Shown: positions 8,600 to 17,137 of the stretch, piece after piece | Position numbering within the stretch: the stretch's first letter is position 1 | Layout of the letters: each line of letters begins with the position of its first letter | DNA from: a bacterium 1xD8-48 | Lineage (GTDB): Bacteria; Bacillota; Clostridia; Lachnospirales; Lachnospiraceae | Length of the DNA: 64,000 nt | Reading direction: 5' to 3' | Assembly: GCA_009917455.1 (NCBI GenBank) | Contig: QZDS01000008.1 | Coordinates: 109,460 to 173,459, forward strand | Translations under genes and position numbers: made by a program | Notes under the pieces: generated by a model | Seen by the model: the letters and a program-made list of their open reading frames with translations, nothing else | What the model was told of the DNA's origin: nothing | Databases searched by the model: none

Positions 8600-8628
8600 T
8601 TGCAAACTGTGAGTTTGCATGCTATAAT
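8600..8628 (+). promoter_or_regulatory. Promoter of the carrier-protein operon with embedded operator
   Basis: TTGCAA (8600-8605) and TATAAT (8623-8628) are 17 bp apart. Inside the promoter is a perfect inverted repeat, TGCAAAC (8601-8607) and GTTTGCA (8613-8619), with a five-base centre. A symmetric site between -35 and -10 is where a small XRE repressor would block RNA polymerase, and such a gene diverges from here. Confidence 0.7.
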
Positions 8629-8798
8629 GATGAAAATGTGAAATAAAGGGCAGAGGACAGATAAGTGCGGAATTTTCCGGTTGTTATCGGGGCATTTCAA
8701 AATGATGTGTAACATGAAGCATCGACAGGTAATAAGGCGACAACATGAGAGTAAACTGCTTTCATGACGCAAATATATTTCATCAAAAGGAGGAGAAG

Positions 8799-9542
8799 AT
8801 GATGAAAGCAAATATCATTAAAAAAATGATGATTGCCGCATTAACAGTATCTTTGGCGCTTACCCCTTCTATGGGCGTATTTGCCAGCGGGGACATGGAT
8901 AACAGCGGTCAGGATTCTGAATCAGGCTCGAACACGGGGACGAATACAGGCTCTCTTTCGAGTTCAAAGGGGACACAGGAGGAAGTTCTCAGTCTGGTAA
9001 ACAGAAATCTGGGAGTGGACGAGGACGGAAAGATTTCGTCTATCAACAGCCTGGTAGAGATTCCCTCAACAAGCTCAGTGGCAGGGATTAAATCCGCTAT
9101 ATCTGGCGTATATCTTGCAACTGCTGTAAATGGTTCAGTGGTTACAACCGGAGTTGATACAATTGTCGGCGGCTATGGTTTGTCAGGAGATGAGAAGCCT
9201 TATGCGAGAATGTATAATCTGGAAGCACAAAGAAGCCCTCTGGCATATGCGGCCATCGTGGAAGGGGCAGCATCTTTAAATGCAGCGGTAGGCCCCGCAA
9301 TCAATATTGAACTTGGTAAGATGAAGGGTGGAAAATATAGCCTGCTTTCTGCTGACGGTGCCGTGATTGAGATAAAGCTGGGTATTCCTAAAGCTTTCGT
9401 ACAGGCAGATAAGACTTTTGCGGTAGTTTGTGTGCGTCCTGGCGGAAATGTTACAATTTTGCAGGATAAGGATGTCAATCCTGATACAGTTACATTCGAT
9501 ACGACAGGTGGCCAGGGTGCGTATGCAATTATTAAATATTAA
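8799..9542 (+). CDS. Secreted protein of unknown family, first gene of the operon
   Basis: About 248 residues with a clear signal peptide: lysines followed by a hydrophobic core (MIAALTVSLALTPSMGV) and a likely cut after FAS. The mature protein begins with a low-complexity stretch rich in Ser, Gly, Asn and Asp. The rest is small and beta-rich in appearance with no Cys-based or catalytic motif I can name. I do not recognise the family. The start at 8799 is set by AGGAGG just upstream; an ATG at 8745 in the same frame lacks one. It is the promoter-proximal gene of the cluster and is separated from the next gene by a stable hairpin, which could make it the most abundant product. A structural or matrix-like surface protein is possible but unproven. 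Confidence 0.7.
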   Translation: MMKANIIKKMMIAALTVSLALTPSMGVFASGDMDNSGQDSESGSNTGTNTGSLSSSKGTQEEVLSLVNRNLGVDEDGKISSINSLVEIPSTSSVAGIKSAISGVYLATAVNGSVVTTGVDTIVGGYGLSGDEKPYARMYNLEAQRSPLAYAAIVEGAASLNAAVGPAINIELGKMKGGKYSLLSADGAVIEIKLGIPKAFVQADKTFAVVCVRPGGNVTILQDKDVNPDTVTFDTTGGQGAYAIIKY

Positions 9543-9570
9543 GAGAAACGTAGTTTTTCATTGGCAAAAT

Positions 9571-9600
9571 GGCGGGGCAGCTTCGGCTGCCCGCATTGCC
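9571..9600 (+). other. GC-rich hairpin with TTCG tetraloop between operon genes
   Basis: GGGCAGC-TTCG-GCTGCCC (9575-9592) forms a 7-bp stem capped by a TTCG tetraloop, extendable outward with a bulge. No T run follows, so it is not a standard terminator. It stands out from the AT-rich surroundings and could protect the 3' end of the first gene's mRNA or reduce read-through to the downstream genes. Confidence 0.5.
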
Positions 9601-9643
9601 GTAATCAGAGATGATATTTAACTCTTGGAGGAATTAAAGCAAT

Positions 9644-10000
9644 ATGAAAATGAAAAGATTGCTTCGAATCAGTCTGTTGTTTTGCGGGATGACATCTATA
9701 CTATGGGGATTGTCTATGCCGGTAGAAGCAAAGAGAATAGAAAATGAAAAAGGAAATCAGACTATTGAAACAAGGAGACAGGAGGAAAGCATTGTTCAGG
9801 TCGAGGACATTACAGGACTAGACGATGAGTTCAGAGCTCTGGAAGAGGAAAGTGTACTTATTGTGGAGGAAGTCGAACAATACCGCAGTGCGGCAAAACG
9901 GAAGGATACTCAAAAAACTGTTGTTATTATATTAGCGATTATTATTTTGGGAGCAGGGATGATAACAGGTATTCGGGAGAAAAAGAAAGGACAGGCTTAA
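9644..10000 (+). CDS. Small exported membrane-anchored protein, unknown
   Basis: A 118-residue protein with an N-terminal signal or anchor sequence (basic MKMKRLLR, then hydrophobic to about 25, VEA cut site), an acidic, probably helical middle (about 45-85), and one C-terminal transmembrane helix (VVIILAIIILGAGMITGI, about 92-110) ended by the positive tail REKKKGQA. With the signal peptide cleaved, the middle would face outside. No family recognised. It ends one base before the first carrier-protein gene, so it is clearly part of the operon and may be a scaffold for the surface-modification machinery. Confidence 0.65.
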   Translation: MKMKRLLRISLLFCGMTSILWGLSMPVEAKRIENEKGNQTIETRRQEESIVQVEDITGLDDEFRALEEESVLIVEEVEQYRSAAKRKDTQKTVVIILAIIILGAGMITGIREKKKGQA

Positions 10001-10001
10001 C

Positions 10002-10232
10002 ATGAGGGAAAAATTGTTGGAAGTGCTTGCAGATGCCAAGCCGGGATTTGAATTTGAAGGGAAAACAGGTTTGATAGATGAGGGTTATCTTGACTCATTC
10101 GATATCATTACGCTTGTAACGGAACTTAATGAGAAATTTGATATTGATATTCCGGTTGAAGACATTGTAGCAGAAAATTTTGATTCTGTGGATACGATTC
10201 TGGCGTTAATCGGAAGATTGAACGGGGAGTAA
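10002..10232 (+). CDS. Acyl/peptidyl carrier protein (first)
   Basis: A 76-residue stand-alone carrier protein. The phosphopantetheine attachment serine is in GYLDSFDIITL (about residue 33), followed by the helix II and III pattern ELNEKFDIDIP and NFDSVDTILALI. The DSFD motif and small size resemble DltC, the D-alanyl carrier protein, more than fatty-acid AcpP (DSLD). Activation would need a phosphopantetheinyl transferase, which is not encoded here. It starts one base after the preceding gene's stop. Probable role: carries an activated amino acid or acyl group to the MBOAT protein downstream. Confidence 0.86.
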   Translation: MREKLLEVLADAKPGFEFEGKTGLIDEGYLDSFDIITLVTELNEKFDIDIPVEDIVAENFDSVDTILALIGRLNGE

Positions 10233-10244
10233 TGAGCATATATT

Positions 10245-11117
10245 ATGGAGCAGATTATAAGTTTGAAGCAATACGACCAGTTATTGAAAAACGCAAGAAA
10301 AACATTTGGCCGTTTACATACAAATTGCTTTTTGCTGGCGCCGGAAACGGAAAGAATTATTCTTCAGAGAAGATTATATTTTGAAGAAACTGATAAGGGG
10401 CTTCTTTTTTATTCAGATGAAAAAAAGTATTATCAGGTATATTTTTATATTTCCTCAGAAACGAAGAAACTTAATATCTTGCCAAAGGAAAAACCGATTT
10501 TAGTTCGAACCATTTACATACATGGCAGTAAATCCGAATTACAGAAAAAAATTGACAGGTTAATCGGTGATGCAGGATTTTCTTTATTGGATTCCACAAC
10601 GCAGGTATATACAATTGCTAAAGATAATCTTGCAGCAATGAACACTATGTATGAGCGCATAGAAAATCTGTTAAAGGATTATGGAATGCAATTGGTTATC
10701 GCTGGAGAAGAACATCTTGATGAGATTTTGGAACTCCGGGATAACGAACCGGAACTGAAACTGTTTCATATTCCATTTTATACACGAGAGGAAGAATTGC
10801 AGCTGATTGAGGAGGGCTGTTATGCCTGTATTATTAATCAGTCAAAAGAGATTTGTGCAGCCAGACAAATTGAGCGATTGGCGGGGAGCCTGTATAGTCC
10901 GTGGTTTTGTGTAAAGTCTGAATATAAAGACAAGTATGGACTTGGAATTGTAATGACAGGATTTGAAATGAAATATGCCTGTGAGCATGGATTGCAACGG
11001 GTTTATGGCTGGATTGCAAATGATAATATCAAATCCTGGAATTATCATAAACGGCTTGGAGTTTTGCACTCAGGGAAAGCCGCGGATGAATGGGTAATGC
11101 AAAAATATAGAGGATAG
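10245..11117 (+). CDS. GNAT-like acyltransferase
   Basis: A 290-residue protein with a GNAT fold in its C-terminal half. The best marker is KYGLGIVMTGFEMKYACEHG (about 228-247), resembling the acetyl-CoA-binding motif A region, followed by RVYGWIANDNIKSWNYHKRLG, where N and Y in the last helix are typical. The N-terminal half (1-130) looks like a second, diverged GNAT-like or substrate domain. The substrate is unknown. Placed between two carrier-protein genes, it may N-acylate a carrier-bound amino compound or use a carrier-bound acyl donor. The GNAT call is fairly sure and the role is inferred from position. Confidence 0.68.
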   Translation: MEQIISLKQYDQLLKNARKTFGRLHTNCFLLAPETERIILQRRLYFEETDKGLLFYSDEKKYYQVYFYISSETKKLNILPKEKPILVRTIYIHGSKSELQKKIDRLIGDAGFSLLDSTTQVYTIAKDNLAAMNTMYERIENLLKDYGMQLVIAGEEHLDEILELRDNEPELKLFHIPFYTREEELQLIEEGCYACIINQSKEICAARQIERLAGSLYSPWFCVKSEYKDKYGLGIVMTGFEMKYACEHGLQRVYGWIANDNIKSWNYHKRLGVLHSGKAADEWVMQKYRG

Positions 11118-11123
11118 AAGGAT

Positions 11124-11369
11124 ATGACTAATTTAGAAAAATACAAGCAGGTTTTTATGATGGTATTTCAGGTGGGAGAGGAGACATTGGACGAGGATTT
11201 TGCCTTTGCTAAGGTCGAGATGTGGGATTCACTTGCTCATATGACGTTGATCACAAAACTGGAAGAAACATTTGGATTGATGTTTGATACAGAGGATATT
11301 TTAAACTATGGTTCTTATTTAAATGGAAAGAAGATTCTTGAAAAATACGGAGTGGATTTTTCAGTTTAA
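11124..11369 (+). CDS. Acyl/peptidyl carrier protein (second)
   Basis: An 81-residue carrier protein with the attachment serine in EMWDSLAHMTLI (about residue 36), then KLEETFGLMFDTEDI. The WDSL-x-H form is typical of stand-alone carriers in polyketide-like and sugar or lipid modification clusters rather than DltC. It differs clearly from the first carrier, so the two probably serve different ligases: one for the AMP ligase at 12.1 kb and one for the DltA-like ligase at 17.1 kb. Its stop overlaps an ATG of the next gene. Confidence 0.84.
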   Translation: MTNLEKYKQVFMMVFQVGEETLDEDFAFAKVEMWDSLAHMTLITKLEETFGLMFDTEDILNYGSYLNGKKILEKYGVDFSV

Positions 11370-11380
11370 TGAGGATAGAT

Positions 11381-12115
11381 ATGTTGCAAGGGAAAGTTTG
11401 TATGGTTACCGGAACAGGAAGCGGAATAGGTAAGGCAATAGCATTGCGGTTTGCCGAAGAAGGCGCTGTTGTGTTTGCGAATGCACGGAAGGAAGAGGAT
11501 GTCAGAAAATGGTCTGATATGGTTCATGTCAATGGAAAAATTATCCCGCTTCCGTTTGATGTCACGGAGCCGGTGCATGTTAGAAAGGCATTGCTCAGGA
11601 TACGGGAGCAATATGGACGTTTAGATGTTCAGGTTAATAATGCCGCAGTAATCAGTTATGAACCGATGGGGATGATGACGCTTCAGAATTTGGAAAAAAT
11701 GTTTCAGGTTAATGTTTTTGCCGTTTTTGAGATGATTCAGCTGGTGTCCCGTATGATGGCAGGACAAAACAAAGGCAGTATTATTAATATTTCAAGCATG
11801 GTGGGAGAAAAGGGGGCTGCAGGACAGGCTGCCTATTCCATGACAAAAGGGGCGGTTTCATCTTTGACAAAATCAGCTGCAAAGGAACTGGCAAAAGAGC
11901 ACATTCGGGTAAATGCCGTGGCTCCGGGTATGGTATGCTCCGAACGCTTTAAAAATGAAATGACGAAACGTTTCCCGGAAGTAAAAAACAATATTCCCTG
12001 GGGGCGGTTAGCAGAGCCAGGGGAGATAGCGGATGTATGCCTTTTTCTGGCCAGTGATTTATCTGCATATATCTCAGGTCAGATTATAGGTGTTGACGGC
12101 TGTATGACACTCTGA
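11381..12115 (+). CDS. Short-chain dehydrogenase/reductase (FabG-like)
   Basis: About 244 residues with the classical SDR signature: TGTGSGIG cofactor loop, NNAA, catalytic Ser in INISSMVG, and Tyr/Lys in AAYSMTKGAVSS, then the usual VAPGMV. NAD(P)H-dependent reduction of a carbonyl, or the reverse, is expected. In a carrier-protein cluster it may act on a carrier-tethered 3-keto or aldehyde group. The start at 11381 (after GAGGA) is preferred over the upstream ATG at 11369 that overlaps the previous stop. Confidence 0.85.
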   Translation: MLQGKVCMVTGTGSGIGKAIALRFAEEGAVVFANARKEEDVRKWSDMVHVNGKIIPLPFDVTEPVHVRKALLRIREQYGRLDVQVNNAAVISYEPMGMMTLQNLEKMFQVNVFAVFEMIQLVSRMMAGQNKGSIINISSMVGEKGAAGQAAYSMTKGAVSSLTKSAAKELAKEHIRVNAVAPGMVCSERFKNEMTKRFPEVKNNIPWGRLAEPGEIADVCLFLASDLSAYISGQIIGVDGCMTL

Positions 12116-12132
12116 ATTCAGAGGAGGGTGAG

Positions 12133-13545
12133 ATGTTTTTAGCGATTGAAAAGCATAAGGAAGAAAATATAGCATTAATAGATGATGATAAAAACAGAGT
12201 TACATATAAAGATATTTGTGATTTTTGCCATATATATAATAAAATTGTTAAAAAGCGTTCCCTGGTGTTTCTGCTTTGCAAGAATACAGTCGGAGCGGTG
12301 ATAAATTATCTTTCCTGTCTTGAAAACGGCATTGTCCCTTTGCTTTTAAATGCATCGATTGATGAAGAATTGTTTGGAGAGCTATGTCAGAGATACAAAC
12401 CGGAATATTTGTGTATTCCTGCAGATGCGATTAATAAGCATAAAGCGTTGAGCGGGGATGGAAATATTATTCTGGAACAATATGGTTATAGCATTATTAA
12501 AGTCAGTGAGGAAAGGTGTCCGATGCATGATAAGCTTGCGCTGCTTATGAGTACCTCCGGAAGTACAGGAAGTTCCAAACTTGTCAGGTATAGCCGGGAT
12601 AATCTGGAGATAAATGCCGGAAATGTTGCCAAAGTGTTTGGGTGGACAGAAAAAGAAAAACCGATTTGTGACCTTCCCATGAATTATACGATGGGTCTTA
12701 ATGTTATAAACAGTCATTTGATTGTAGGCGCAACAGTTGTTTTGACAGACTATAATTTGATGAGCCAGGAATACTGGAATGTGGTACATCAAGAGCGGTG
12801 TACGAATTTTACGGGGGTTCCGTTCAGTTATTCTATTTTGGCTAAATTGCGAATTAATCGAATGAAGCTGCCATATCTTATGACTTTGGCGGAAGGCGGA
12901 GGAAGCCTGTCTGAAAACGAATTTAAGATGTGGGCAGAGTATGCGTCACAAAACGGTAAACGTTTTTTTGCGACATTTGGAACTACAGAAACAGCCGCGC
13001 GTATGGCCTATCTGCCCCCGAATCTTGCGATGGAAAAAACAGGAAGTATTGGTATTGCAATTCCGGAAGGAGAACTGTTCTTACTGGATGAAGCCGGAAA
13101 AGAAATTAAAGAGACAGAGGCGCAGGGAGAACTTGGATACCGTGGACCTAATGTTACTCTGGGCTATGCAACATGTCGTAAAGAACTCCGGCTGGGAGAC
13201 GTGTTCTGCGGAGAATATCATACAGGTGATATTGCAAAACGTGATAAAGACGGCTGTTATTTTATTGTAGGAAGAAAATCCAGATTTATAAAGCTGTCGG
13301 GTATGCGTGTCAGCCTCGATGAGTGTGAGAGATTAATCAGAAATAAATTGCAGATAGAAAATATTTGTATGGGGACGGATGAGAAGATGGTCATCTATAT
13401 TACTTCTGCGCATCAATGCAATGATGTAAGCAATTTTATCAGCAGTAAACTAAAACTGTACAGGTCTGTATTTGATGTGAAATATATCGAAGAAATTCCA
13501 AGAAGTGAGTCAGGTAAGATTTTATATCAACAGATAGAAGGATAA
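12133..13545 (+). CDS. AMP-forming acyl ligase (ANL superfamily), first
   Basis: A 470-residue adenylating enzyme. The P-loop-like motif is LLMSTSGSTGSSKLV (about 135-149), motif A5 is in TFGTTETAARMA, the hinge region is YHTGDIAKRDKDG, and the C-terminal lysine lies in ESGKILYQ. The middle of the protein is shorter and more diverged than in fatty-acyl-CoA ligases. It probably activates a carboxylate as AMP ester and loads it on one of the two carriers. Substrate cannot be read with confidence. It lies 17 bp after the SDR and has its own GGAGGG site. Confidence 0.82.
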   Translation: MFLAIEKHKEENIALIDDDKNRVTYKDICDFCHIYNKIVKKRSLVFLLCKNTVGAVINYLSCLENGIVPLLLNASIDEELFGELCQRYKPEYLCIPADAINKHKALSGDGNIILEQYGYSIIKVSEERCPMHDKLALLMSTSGSTGSSKLVRYSRDNLEINAGNVAKVFGWTEKEKPICDLPMNYTMGLNVINSHLIVGATVVLTDYNLMSQEYWNVVHQERCTNFTGVPFSYSILAKLRINRMKLPYLMTLAEGGGSLSENEFKMWAEYASQNGKRFFATFGTTETAARMAYLPPNLAMEKTGSIGIAIPEGELFLLDEAGKEIKETEAQGELGYRGPNVTLGYATCRKELRLGDVFCGEYHTGDIAKRDKDGCYFIVGRKSRFIKLSGMRVSLDECERLIRNKLQIENICMGTDEKMVIYITSAHQCNDVSNFISSKLKLYRSVFDVKYIEEIPRSESGKILYQQIEG

Positions 13546-13572
13546 AGATTACAACAGAAGAGGTATGTGGGT

Positions 13573-15168
13573 ATGTCATTTATATCAGTTGTTTTTATCG
13601 TATTCCTGTTGATTACAACTACAATCTACTTTCTGGTTCCTTCTAAATCACAGTGGATTGTACTATTATTTGCAAGCTATTTATTTTATTTTACAGCAGG
13701 AATTGAGCTGGCTGTTTTTTTATTGTCTACGACCATTATCGTTTATTGGGCGGGAAAAGCGCTTGGAAAGCTTAATCAGGAATATCGGGACAGATTGAAG
13801 TACGGGACGGATCTTGATAAAGAGAAGAGAAAGCTGCTAAAAGCATCCGTTAACAGGCGGAAGAAACGGATTGTAGCTGTGATGCTGATTATCAATTTTG
13901 GAATTTTATTTGTTTTAAAGTATTTTCCGGTATTTGCAGAACCGATTGGAGAATTGCTTTCTTCTATCCGGTCAGATTTTGAGATGCCTGTATTTCACTT
14001 TCTGCTTCCACTGGGAATTTCTTTTTATACATTTCAGGCAATGGGCTATGTTATTGACTTGTACCGGGATAAATTCCAGCCGGAAAAAAATCTTGCCAGG
14101 TTTGCGCTTTTCCTTTCCTTTTTTCCGCAGATTATCCAGGGACCTATCAGCCGATATGATGAATTGGCAGTGCAGTTGTATGTTCCACACAAATTTAATT
14201 ATAAACGGGTGAAATTCGGTGTTGAATTAATGCTGTGGGGATATTTTAAGAAAATGGTTATTGCAGACCATCTTGCAATTTTGACAGGCAGGGTATTCGG
14301 CAATCCTGAGCAGTATCAGGGGTTTTATTTGATTTTTACAGCGATGCTTAGCTGGATTGAGTTATATACAGATTTTTCAGGCGGAATTGATATTACAAGA
14401 GGCGTTGCCGAAATCTTTGGTATTATACTGCCTGAAAATTTCAAACGTCCGTTTTTTGCCGGGTCTCTGTCGGAGTTTTGGCGCAGATGGCATATAACGT
14501 TAAATAACTGGTGGAGAGATTATATTTTCTATCCTCTCACCTTATCGAAGAGATTTGTTATTTTGGGTAAAAAATGCAGGAAAATTTTCGGGAATGAAAT
14601 GGGTAAAAAAATACCTGCAATGCTTGCGCTTCTGGTGGTGCGTGTAATAAACAGTGTCTGGCATGGGGCTTATATCATTTATTTTGTCGGGGGGTTATAT
14701 CATGGTGTCATGATAGCTCTGGCATTTTTATTAGAGCCTCAGTTTAAAAAGCTTACAAAGCGGATGAAAATAAAGACGGTATGCTTCAGCTGGAAAATAT
14801 TTCGAATCATCCGCACATTTATATTAATTAGTGTCCCACGGCTGTTTTATACGGCAGAATCCTGGTCGGAAATGCTCTTATATATCCGGTTTGCGTTTAG
14901 TAAGTTCAATCCATGGATTTTCTTTGATGAATCATGGTATAAGCTGGGACTTGACAGAAAGACGTTCCAGATGGTTATGGCAGCTATGCTTGTGTTGTTT
15001 GTTGTCAGTATTTTTCAGGAAAAAGGCTACTGTATCCGGGAAAAGCTGGAAGAACAGAATAGCGTGTTCCGATGGATGATTTATTTTACAGGTGTCTTAG
15101 CTGTCTTTCTTTTCGGTGTTTACGGATTGGGTTATGATTCATCCGGATTTCAATACATGCAGTTTTAG
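13573..15168 (+). CDS. MBOAT O-acyltransferase (DltB/AlgI-like)
   Basis: About 531 residues with many membrane helices. Family blocks are PLGISFYTFQAMGYVIDLYR, FFPQIIQGPISRYDEL, FWRRWHITLNNWWRDYIFYP and the catalytic histidine in SVWHGAYIIYF. DltB moves D-alanine from DltC across the membrane to teichoic acid, and AlgI acetylates alginate; both work with an SGNH-type partner, which here is the next gene. The start at 13573 follows AGAAGAGG by nine bases; a GTG at 13567 is an alternative. It is the likely membrane channel-transferase of this operon, taking its group from one of the carriers. Confidence 0.92.
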   Translation: MSFISVVFIVFLLITTTIYFLVPSKSQWIVLLFASYLFYFTAGIELAVFLLSTTIIVYWAGKALGKLNQEYRDRLKYGTDLDKEKRKLLKASVNRRKKRIVAVMLIINFGILFVLKYFPVFAEPIGELLSSIRSDFEMPVFHFLLPLGISFYTFQAMGYVIDLYRDKFQPEKNLARFALFLSFFPQIIQGPISRYDELAVQLYVPHKFNYKRVKFGVELMLWGYFKKMVIADHLAILTGRVFGNPEQYQGFYLIFTAMLSWIELYTDFSGGIDITRGVAEIFGIILPENFKRPFFAGSLSEFWRRWHITLNNWWRDYIFYPLTLSKRFVILGKKCRKIFGNEMGKKIPAMLALLVVRVINSVWHGAYIIYFVGGLYHGVMIALAFLLEPQFKKLTKRMKIKTVCFSWKIFRIIRTFILISVPRLFYTAESWSEMLLYIRFAFSKFNPWIFFDESWYKLGLDRKTFQMVMAAMLVLFVVSIFQEKGYCIREKLEEQNSVFRWMIYFTGVLAVFLFGVYGLGYDSSGFQYMQF

Positions 15169-15176
15169 GAGTAAAT

Positions 15177-17102
15177 ATGGAAAAAAGTAAGTTCATTTTC
15201 AAGGGAATGATTTTTCTGGGAATTCTGGGATGTACTGCGTACATATTATCGCCTGTTCTGACCAGAAAATACGAATACAAGACAGATTATGCGGCTATGG
15301 AAATTGCGCGAGGATTTTATGCAGAACCGGCAGATACTTTAGATGTATTGTATTTAGGCTCAAGTTATATGCGAAATGGAATTTCACCGTTAGAAATCTG
15401 GCATGATTATGGAATTACCGGATATGCAAGAACCGGTTCACAGCAGGCTCCAATTGTTTCCTACTATTTGCTAAAGGAGGCTTTTCAGACGCAATCTCCC
15501 AAGGTGGTGGTCTATGAAGCAAGTTTTTTGATTAGTACGCAAACCAGTGAAGCAAATAATTATGATGTTCGGGAAAACAGGCTTCGGGAGGCAATAGACT
15601 TCATGAAATTAAGTTCAATAAAGACTGAACTGGCAAAAGAAATTGTTGAGCACAGCAGTCTTTCTTATGCTGATTTGCTCCTTCCTTTTTACCGTTACCA
15701 TGAGCGCTGGACGGATTTGGGAGAAATAGATTTCCAGGCATTAGATGCAGTCCCATATGCGTATAAAGGGCAGTATCCTGCACTTACAATTTCCGCATAT
15801 GAAATCAGGGAGAATTATATGGCAGAGGGTGGCTGCGACGAGCCAGCAGCCTTGGATACCACAACGGCATATTATGTAGAAAGAATGCAGGAGCTTTGTA
15901 GGGAGAATGATGCAGAATTAATACTTGTACATATGCCTAATACCATATGGGATGATAACCGCTATAGAATTATCTCGGGATATGCTCAGTCACAGGAGAT
16001 TATCTTTTTGGATTATTGTACAGACAGGCTGCGGTCGGAAATAGGATTTAACCCGAAAACAGATTCAGGAGATGGAGGGGCTCACCTTAATATTGTTGGA
16101 GCAGAAAAGGTATCAAGGCATTTGGGAAATTATCTGAGAGAACGCTTTCATCTTGAGGATAAACGTAGTAACGAAACATATGCCGGGTGGAATAAAGATT
16201 ATGCTATGTACACTCATGAAAAGTTGGCGAAAGAGGTCGTAAAGGAGACGAATCTCTCGGATTTTCTGGATTTAATAAATCAGTCTGATTATCTGATCCT
16301 GGTTACCGGTAAAAGCGATACAGGTCTTTACTTTACAAATGAAATATACAGGAAAATGCAAAAGCTGGGATTTAAGGAAAACCTTGCAGAAAAGTTTTAC
16401 AGCAGTTATATAGGTGCAGTACAGCGAGGAGAATGTATCTATGAAAAAATGGATGCAGATGAGGCGGTCAGTTATGGTTTTTCCTATAACGGACATTACA
16501 TTTCGATGATGAGCGAGGCCAGAAGAGGCGCAAACAGCTCGTGCAGTATTCAAATAGACGGAAAAGAGGAATCAAATAACGCGGCAGGTCTGAATTTTGT
16601 CATTTATGATACAGCACTGGACCGTATCATAACTGCAAAAAGGTTCAACACTGGCAACACAGGATATATCTACACAGAAAAAAGGCAGTTCCCGAAAAAT
16701 ATAAGTATGGAGGAACTTTTACAGGAAACGCTTACAGACCGCTATATGGTTGTACTTTCTGTTAAATGTGATGCGGATTTGGAATATCCGGAAGAGAAAC
16801 AGGAGATTTTGGAAAGCTACGGTGTCAAAGCAGACGTGAGTAAGCCATATATAGCAGTCTGGGACGGCGGAGAGTTGGTCTGTCAGAAGACAGACATAAA
16901 AGAAGGCGCAATCAGCATGGAAAATTCCTTTTCGGAAATCAGCGTGAGGGCAGTGAGCAGTAATACTTTAAGTAAAGTCTGGCTGAATAGAGAAGAGATT
17001 ACCTTAAAAGAAACCGGCTGTAATTTTGTTATTTATGATAAGTATACGAATCGGATTGCAGGGGTGTTTGGCTATCGTCTGACGGACTCTGCCAAAGAGT
17101 AG
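15177..17102 (+). CDS. DltD-like SGNH protein with C-terminal ILEI-like repeats
   Basis: A 641-residue protein with an N-terminal membrane anchor (about 8-26). Residues about 45-330 resemble DltD/AlgX-type SGNH proteins: catalytic-type Ser in VLYLGSSYMRNGI and Asp/His in DGGAHLNIVGAEKVS. Residues about 365-641 contain two copies of a module ending in NFVIYD (AAGLNFVIYDTALDRIITA and TGCNFVIYDKYTNRIAGV), the first preceded by DYLILVTGKSDTG. This pattern matches the interleukin-like EMT inducer (ILEI/FAM3) domain known from some bacterial surface-glycan enzymes. The fusion suggests the catalytic part is tethered to a glycan or surface partner. It follows the MBOAT gene by 8 bp. Confidence 0.8.
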   Translation: MEKSKFIFKGMIFLGILGCTAYILSPVLTRKYEYKTDYAAMEIARGFYAEPADTLDVLYLGSSYMRNGISPLEIWHDYGITGYARTGSQQAPIVSYYLLKEAFQTQSPKVVVYEASFLISTQTSEANNYDVRENRLREAIDFMKLSSIKTELAKEIVEHSSLSYADLLLPFYRYHERWTDLGEIDFQALDAVPYAYKGQYPALTISAYEIRENYMAEGGCDEPAALDTTTAYYVERMQELCRENDAELILVHMPNTIWDDNRYRIISGYAQSQEIIFLDYCTDRLRSEIGFNPKTDSGDGGAHLNIVGAEKVSRHLGNYLRERFHLEDKRSNETYAGWNKDYAMYTHEKLAKEVVKETNLSDFLDLINQSDYLILVTGKSDTGLYFTNEIYRKMQKLGFKENLAEKFYSSYIGAVQRGECIYEKMDADEAVSYGFSYNGHYISMMSEARRGANSSCSIQIDGKEESNNAAGLNFVIYDTALDRIITAKRFNTGNTGYIYTEKRQFPKNISMEELLQETLTDRYMVVLSVKCDADLEYPEEKQEILESYGVKADVSKPYIAVWDGGELVCQKTDIKEGAISMENSFSEISVRAVSSNTLSKVWLNREEITLKETGCNFVIYDKYTNRIAGVFGYRLTDSAKE

Positions 17103-17137
17103 CGAATGTGGTGACAGGAAGGGAGATTATCTTAGAA

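Noticed and set aside
8533..8811. N-terminal extension of the XRE regulator to 169 residues
   Set aside because: The extra part is Cys/His-rich nonsense crossing the operon promoter; the internal ATG has a good ribosome site.
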